The notes beneath the pieces were generated by a model. That model made no database searches, had not been told where the DNA came from, and saw nothing but the letters and a program-made list of their open reading frames with translations. From Clostridiales bacterium (GTDB lineage Bacteria; Bacillota; Clostridia; Christensenellales; Aristaeellaceae), in the NCBI GenBank assembly GCA_004557905.1, contig SFFH01000043.1:1-44895 (forward strand): a stretch of DNA of 44,895 nt, in the 5' to 3' direction. Shown here in pieces: positions 40,897 through 44,895 of this stretch (positions are counted from its first letter, which is position 1; every line of letters begins with the position of its first letter). The translations under genes and the position numbers were made by a program.

Positions 40897-41061
40897 TATA
40901 CTAATTCTTATTAAAATGGCCAAATTCGCGCATCACCTTTTCCGCCCTGGCTTTACCTCGCTCCGTTCAACGTACCTTAAGTAACGCCTCACTTCACTCG
41001 GCTTCGCCAGAGCGAAAAATATGATACGCTCTGTTAGGCATTTTAATTGCGAATTAGTATT
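40897..41061. mobile_element. 165-bp MITE-like imperfect palindrome
   Basis: Terminal inverted repeats of about 25 bp (TACTAATTCTTATTAAAATG near 40899 and CATTTTAATTGCGAATTAGT near 41039) bound a unit of about 165 bp. Internal segments also pair (TTTTCCGCCCTGGC with GCCAGAGCGAAAA). The ends are AT-rich in a GC-rich genome and there is no ORF of note. The right end starts with TAATACTAATTC, whose first three bases read on the minus strand are the stop codon of the neighbouring oxidoreductase. No target duplication was clear. Confidence 0.6.
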
Positions 41062-41908
41062 ACACGCCCGAATAGGCGCTGTAGCCGCCGTCCACCGGCA
41101 GCACCACGCCCGTGACAAAGCCAGACGCACGCTCGTCCACGAGAAACAGCAGCGCGCCGATCAGCTCGCTGAGCTCGCCAAAGCGGCCCATCGGCGTGCC
41201 CGCAAGAATCTTCTTCACGCGCGGGGTCGGCGTGCCGTCCGGATTGAACTGGAGCGCGCGGTTCTGCTCCGTCCTGAAGAAGCCCGGCGCAATGGCGTTC
41301 ACGCGCACGCCGGAGCGCGCCAGATAGGTCGCCAGCCACTGCGTATAGTTGGAGACGCCGGCCTTCGCCGCGGAGTAGCCCGAAATCTTCGTCAGCGGGC
41401 CGAACGCGCCCATGGAGGAGATGTTGATGATGCACGCCCCCTCCTGCCCGAGCAGCAGCGGGGTGAGCAGCTTGCTGGGCAGCCATGTGCCGCGCAGGTT
41501 GAGGTCGATCTCCTGCTGAATGTCGCCGGCGGGCACATCAAAGTAGGTCGCCTCGCCGCCGTCGGAAAGCTGCTCCTGCGGCGCGGTCGCGCCGCGCACA
41601 TTGCCGCCCGCCGCGTTGATGAGGATGTTGAGCTTGCCGTACCGGCGCTCGATCTCCGCCCTGACGCGCAGCATCGCCTGCTCATCGGTCACGTCGGCGG
41701 CCATCGTGTCCGCCTCGCCGCCGTTTTCGACAATCTCGCCCGCCACCTGCTCGCAGCGTGCCGGATTGCGCCCGAGCACGATCACCTTCGCGCCGCAGGC
41801 TGCCAGCGCCCTGCAGAACATGCCGCCAATGCCGCCGCTGCCGCCCGTCACCAGCGCTACACGTCCGGTCAAATCCACATGAAAGGGAATATCGTATGCA
41901 TATGCCAT
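41060..41908 (-). CDS. uxuB: SDR-type D-mannonate oxidoreductase (YjmF/UxuB-like)
   Basis: The ATG at 41908 follows GGAGGAAA. The 282-residue short-chain dehydrogenase has the cofactor motif TGGSGGIGG near residue 20, NAAGGN near residue 100, INISSMGAFGPLTKISGYSAAKAGVSNYTQW with the catalytic Ser, Tyr and Lys, and the end VDGGYSAYSGV. Bacillus YjmF (the SDR-type fructuronate reductase/mannonate oxidoreductase) has the same insertion after NAAGGN and the same PLTKI, APGFFRTEQNR and SGFVTG segments. It would interconvert D-fructuronate and D-mannonate in glucuronate use. The stop codon coincides with the end of the MITE-like element. Specificity is inferred from remembered family features. Confidence 0.82.
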   Translation of the reverse strand: MAYAYDIPFHVDLTGRVALVTGGSGGIGGMFCRALAACGAKVIVLGRNPARCEQVAGEIVENGGEADTMAADVTDEQAMLRVRAEIERRYGKLNILINAAGGNVRGATAPQEQLSDGGEATYFDVPAGDIQQEIDLNLRGTWLPSKLLTPLLLGQEGACIINISSMGAFGPLTKISGYSAAKAGVSNYTQWLATYLARSGVRVNAIAPGFFRTEQNRALQFNPDGTPTPRVKKILAGTPMGRFGELSELIGALLFLVDERASGFVTGVVLPVDGGYSAYSGV

Positions 41909-42100
41909 CGCGTTGTTTCCTCCAAATCCTTCGTCAATCGGTCTGCGTTCTTCGTCCATATTCGCCGCCGGAAAGCGGATTCCTTTCTGGTTACCGGTCG
42001 CGTCTTTCTCTGGATGCGGGAATTCCATCGAATCAAAATTTTTCCCTCATTTCTTTTTGTCAAACCGCGCAGACTGGTGACAAAAGGAGATGAGGGTGTT

Positions 42101-42751
42101 TTGTTTGCAGAAATCTGGGGAAGTCCGTATCGATTCCTGATTGCGGCGGCGGTGCTGGCCGCGATATTGTGCCTGTTTCCCGTGAAGGTGGACGCGCCGG
42201 AGGAGCCGCAGACCATGCTGGCCTCGGAGGCGACCGTGCCGCCGCCGTCAGCCGCGCAGGAGGGTGTGCAGGGATATCCCGCTGCCCAAGAGCTTCCTGC
42301 GGGGCAGGAGATGCCTGCGGGGGCGGATCTGTCCGAACGAACGGCGGCGGGCTGCTTTCTGCACAGGACGCTGTACTATGCGCCCTGCGGCCACAGCGTG
42401 CAGCGGCGCGAGGAGCTGCCCGCGCAGCTTGTGGGAATGTCCCGCGCGCTGCTGGAGCAGGAGATTGGGAGCGTCATCCCCGGCGCGGCGGTGACCGGCT
42501 TTTCCTCCTCGGAGGTGGACATCTCGCTGAGTACGGACATCCCCTGCCCGCTGCACTGGGTGCTCCGGGGCGGGGAGGACGGCAGGCTGGCCGTTTTTCA
42601 GAACCGAAACGGCGAGACGCTTGAGATCGTGCGGACCACGGACGTGCCGCTTGACAAGGCCCCGCAGGACGATCAGGCGCAGCTGCGCGAGGGACGCGTC
42701 TTCGACGATGTACAGGCGCTGGAGGGCTACCTCGAAAGCCTCAGCAGCTGA
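42101..42751 (+). CDS. BofC-like protein (sporulation checkpoint family)
   Basis: A TTG start at 42101, 11 bases after AAAGGAG, is preferred over an upstream GTG without a binding site. The 216-residue protein has one N-terminal membrane helix (residues 10-28), a Pro/Glu/Ala-rich linker (30-75) and a C-terminal globular domain. The last 65 residues (WVLRGGEDGRLAVFQ, then a TTDVPLDKAP step and LREGRVF) match the layout of BofC C-terminal domains, a strand pair followed by D-V/I-x-L and a helix. In Bacillus BofC is a forespore protein that restrains SpoIVB. The match is by pattern only, but a spore-former context agrees. It is divergent from the oxidoreductase; the 192-bp spacer shows no clear promoter. 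Confidence 0.65.
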   Translation: MFAEIWGSPYRFLIAAAVLAAILCLFPVKVDAPEEPQTMLASEATVPPPSAAQEGVQGYPAAQELPAGQEMPAGADLSERTAAGCFLHRTLYYAPCGHSVQRREELPAQLVGMSRALLEQEIGSVIPGAAVTGFSSSEVDISLSTDIPCPLHWVLRGGEDGRLAVFQNRNGETLEIVRTTDVPLDKAPQDDQAQLREGRVFDDVQALEGYLESLSS

Positions 42752-42828
42752 TCAATCGCTAACGGGGTGAGAGGAATCACCCAAAATGACATTTGAGACG
42801 CGCAGACGTATCATTGAACGGGTATCCC

Positions 42829-42857
42829 TTGTGGGGCCGTGCGCGGCCTGATACAAT
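42829..42857 (+). promoter_or_regulatory. promoter of the second TetR gene
   Basis: TTGTGG (42829-42834)-N17-TACAAT (42852-42857). GTATC direct repeats (about 42807 and 42822) and GATAC at the -10 could be binding sites for its product. Confidence 0.5.
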
Positions 42858-42931
42858 ACATCCATCGCAAGGAACAAAAAGCCGGGCATAAAGGCAGGCC
42901 CGCTGTGAAAGAATGCAAGGAGGAAAACGCG

Positions 42932-43498
42932 ATGCGCGTCGTCAAGAAACCGGAAGAACGCAAGGCGGAAATGGTGGCCGCCGCGTCGAAGCTGTTTGCG
43001 CAGCAGGGCTTTGTGAGAACGTCCGTGGCGGAGATCGTCTCCGCAGTGGATGTGGCGAAGGGTCTGTTCTACTACTACTTCACCACCAAGGACGACATGG
43101 TCAAGGCCGTCGTCGAGGGCTATTGCTCCTATCTGGGCAGCGAGGCGCAGAAGATCGCGGACGGCGAAGGCACCGCGCAGGAGAAGATCGACCGCCTCGT
43201 CCATCACGAGGCCTGGCAGCAGTGCTTCACCCAGCCGCTGCTGGCGGATCTGTGCCTGCCCCAGCACGCGGCGCTGTACAGCGACATGTGCGACCGGGTG
43301 GTCGATCACATGCGCCCGGCGGTCGAGAAGATTGTAGCACAGGCCATGAACGAACGCGGGCTTGACAGCGCGCAGGCCAGCCGCATCACCGGCGTGGGCA
43401 TGTACGGCGTGCTGATGATGGCCCGCCGCGGCGAAATGGACATGAAGAGCGTGGCGGAGATGTTCGCCCGCGTCGCCGGCATGGCGATGGTTGCCTGA
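42932..43498 (+). CDS. TetR/AcrR family transcriptional regulator
   Basis: The ATG at 42932 follows AAGGAGG and gives 188 residues. The DNA-binding domain (residues 8-55) has the canonical core TSVAEIVSAVDVAKGLFYYYF. The C-terminal part is helical with a GMYGVLMMARRG segment near residue 160. It differs from the TetR at 9.6 kb. It may control the flavoprotein gene downstream (240 bp, same strand, own promoter) or itself. No ligand is suggested. Confidence 0.9.
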   Translation: MRVVKKPEERKAEMVAAASKLFAQQGFVRTSVAEIVSAVDVAKGLFYYYFTTKDDMVKAVVEGYCSYLGSEAQKIADGEGTAQEKIDRLVHHEAWQQCFTQPLLADLCLPQHAALYSDMCDRVVDHMRPAVEKIVAQAMNERGLDSAQASRITGVGMYGVLMMARRGEMDMKSVAEMFARVAGMAMVA

Positions 43499-43556
43499 CA
43501 GACAGGGTGTATCCCTTTGATCATAGATGAAAGTTCCCCCTCCCCCTCTCCGTAAT

Positions 43557-43596
43557 CGGAAAAAGACCGGTGCGACGCTGCGCCGGTCTTTTTCCG
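43557..43596 (+). terminator. terminator after the TetR gene
   Basis: CGGAAAAAGACCGG (43557-43570) pairs perfectly with CCGGTCTTTTTCCG (43583-43596); the T-run is in the arm. A 14-bp palindrome CCGGGGCGCCCCGG (43619-43632) follows before the next promoter. Confidence 0.85.
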
Positions 43597-43674
43597 TCCG
43601 GGACAGATTTCACAAATCCCGGGGCGCCCCGGAAACGGAAAAGACGAAATTGTGGAAAAATTCTGGAAGAATAA

Positions 43675-43703
43675 TTGACAACATATTCACAAGAGGATAC
43701 AAT
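43675..43703 (+). promoter_or_regulatory. promoter of the flavoprotein gene
   Basis: TTGACA (43675-43680)-N17-TACAAT (43698-43703) is a near-consensus sigma-A promoter, 35 bp before the ATG with AAGGAGG between. Confidence 0.85.
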
Positions 43704-43738
43704 AGAAACCGACTTGCAAGAAGGAGGTACATTCAACC

Positions 43739-44569
43739 ATGAAAAAGCTTGCATCCATTCTTCTTTCCGTGCTGATGCTGACCAGCGTGATCGCCGGCGC
43801 GTCGGCTGAAACCTTTACCGGCGATGACAACGGCATCGGCCCGGTGACCGTCGCCCTGACCGTGGAGGACGGCAAGATCACCGAAGCCGTCGTCACCGGC
43901 GACAGCGAGACCCCGGGCTTCGGCGGCCTTGAAGCCTGCCAGGACGGCACCTTTGCCGCGCAGATCGTGGAGGCGCAGGGCGCCGGCATCGACGGCATCT
44001 CCGGCGCGACCGTGACGACCAACGCGGTCAAGGCGGCGACCGAGGAAGCCATGATCGCGGCGGGCCTGATGGAGGCCGAGAACGTGACTGTCGAGGACAC
44101 TGACTGCGACATCGTCATCGTCGGCGCCGGCGGCGCGGGCATGACCGCTGCGCTGCAGGCGGCTGACCTGGGCGTGGAGAACATCATCGTCGTGGAGAAG
44201 ACCGGCTCCACCGGCGGCAATACCTCCCGTGCGACGGGCGGCATGAACGCCGCGAAGACCGCCGCGCAGGACAAGAATGAGTGGAAGGACGCCACCGCCG
44301 CCGCGGTCGAGAAGACCATCGCCGGCGCGAAGGAAAAGTATCCGGAGCTGGCAGACCTGATTGCGACCGTCGAGGCGCAGTTTGAGGCGTACAAGGCCAA
44401 CCCGGTCGGCTACTTCGATTCTCCGGAGCTGTTCGCCCTGGATACCATGGTCGGCGGCAAGGGCATCAACAACCTCGACCTGGTCATGACCCTGGTGAAC
44501 AACTCTGCGGACGCCATCGACTGGCTGGCCACCAAGCCCCGGTCGGCGCGTACCTGGTCAAGACCCTGA
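43739..44569 (+). CDS. exported FMN/FAD fumarate-reductase-type flavoprotein, first part of a frameshifted gene
   Basis: The protein begins with a Sec signal (residues 1-23, no lipobox). An FMN-binding domain follows with the GISGAT motif, whose Thr91 would carry covalent FMN. The FAD domain opens with DIVIVGAGGAGM near residue 122 and continues with EKTGSTGGNTSRATGGMN. This is the architecture of urocanate/fumarate-type reductases used by anaerobes to dump electrons on an external acceptor. The frame fails after DWLATK: 10 junk residues, then a stop at 44569. The expected continuation is found in another frame from about 44536. The family's segment of about 30 residues between these points (including a GGAS-type and an HRP-type stretch) is missing. 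So a deletion, real or from assembly, broke the gene here. Confidence 0.82.
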   Translation: MKKLASILLSVLMLTSVIAGASAETFTGDDNGIGPVTVALTVEDGKITEAVVTGDSETPGFGGLEACQDGTFAAQIVEAQGAGIDGISGATVTTNAVKAATEEAMIAAGLMEAENVTVEDTDCDIVIVGAGGAGMTAALQAADLGVENIIVVEKTGSTGGNTSRATGGMNAAKTAAQDKNEWKDATAAAVEKTIAGAKEKYPELADLIATVEAQFEAYKANPVGYFDSPELFALDTMVGGKGINNLDLVMTLVNNSADAIDWLATKPRSARTWSRP

Positions 44570-44895
44570 CCGCCGCGGTGGACGCGGACGCGAAGATCGA
44601 CCTGCGCCTGAACACCGCCGCGACCGAGCTCGTCGTCACGGACGGCAAGGTGACCGGCGTGAAGGTCACCTCCGAGAACGGCGACTATACCATCAACGCC
44701 AAGGCCGTTATCCTGGCTTCCGGCGGCTTCGGCGCGGACCTCAAGCGTGTGGCGGCCCTCAAGCCGGAGCTTGACGGCTTCGTGACCACCAATGCCGCCG
44801 GCATCACCGGCGACGGCATCGACATGGCTGTGGCGGTCGGCGCGGCGACCGTGGACATGGATCAGATTCAGATTCACCCGTCCGTCTACACCGAG
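44536..44895 (+). pseudogene. second part of the frameshifted flavoprotein, cut by window end
   Basis: Reading from 44536 in the +2 frame gives APVGAYLVKTL, then NTAATELVV, AKAVILASGGFGADLKR, TGDGIDMA and IQIHPSV. This is the direct C-terminal continuation of the FAD/fumarate-reductase domain that starts at 43739. There is no start codon or binding site of its own, and it runs off the window. Confidence 0.8.

Overview
The window looks like chromosomal DNA from a GC-rich, spore-forming, Gram-positive anaerobe of the Clostridia (Firmicutes). The support is a complete gerA-gerB-gerC germinant-receptor operon with a forespore-type promoter, a BofC-like protein, an LPXTG surface protein, strong AGGAGG-type ribosome binding sites with many GTG and TTG starts, and tightly overlapped operons (ATGA/GTGA junctions). 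The species cannot be named from the sequence. No rRNA, tRNA, CRISPR array, phage or transposase gene was seen.

Layout. 1-4.8 kb (+): GT-C-like membrane protein, a small ORF, a tRNA nucleotidyltransferase and a secreted phosphoesterase. 4.8-9.2 kb (-): radical SAM enzyme, metK, DegV and patatin, with a divergent TetR gene at 9.6 kb. 10-13 kb: repeat-rich spacer, DUF308 membrane protein, a DapA/NanA-family lyase whose frame has lost its stop codon, and a HAD phosphatase. 13-16.8 kb (-): gerABC. 17-18.7 kb (+): kduI-kduD for uronate catabolism. 19-20.2 kb (+): two-part ThrE-type exporter. 20.2-20.6 kb: a 27-codon hydrophobic ORF opposed by a convergent antisense promoter (type I toxin-antitoxin candidate). 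20.6-22.6 kb (-): deoD, a YbaK-type editing protein and DppA. 22.7-25.2 kb (+): SGNH-like protein, YhcH and a thioredoxin-reductase-like flavoprotein without an NADPH motif. 25.5-32.7 kb (+): rRNA methyltransferase, acetyltransferase, HAD, pseudouridine synthase and two GT-C-like membrane proteins. 32.7-34 kb: DAHP synthase behind a Phe/Tyr-rich leader peptide and terminator (attenuator). 34-42 kb: LPXTG protein, SWIM-SNF2 helicase, radC, ydcF-like, rsmG, a MITE-like palindrome and an SDR-type mannonate oxidoreductase. 42-44.9 kb: BofC-like protein, TetR, and an FMN/FAD fumarate-reductase-like flavoprotein that is frameshifted and cut by the window end.

How the parts fit. KduI, KduD and the YjmF/UxuB-type oxidoreductase form pieces of a pectin/uronate route. 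The NAL-family lyase and the YhcH protein would suit amino-sugar or sugar-acid use. The radical SAM gene is 3 bp upstream of metK, which supplies its cofactor, and a divergent TetR gene may control both. The most interesting non-coding content is: the aromatic attenuator; the small-ORF/antisense locus; a three-copy hairpin repeat lying just 3' of stop codons with compensatory arm changes; a second three-copy repeat directly after terminators; and a MITE-like palindrome touching a stop codon.
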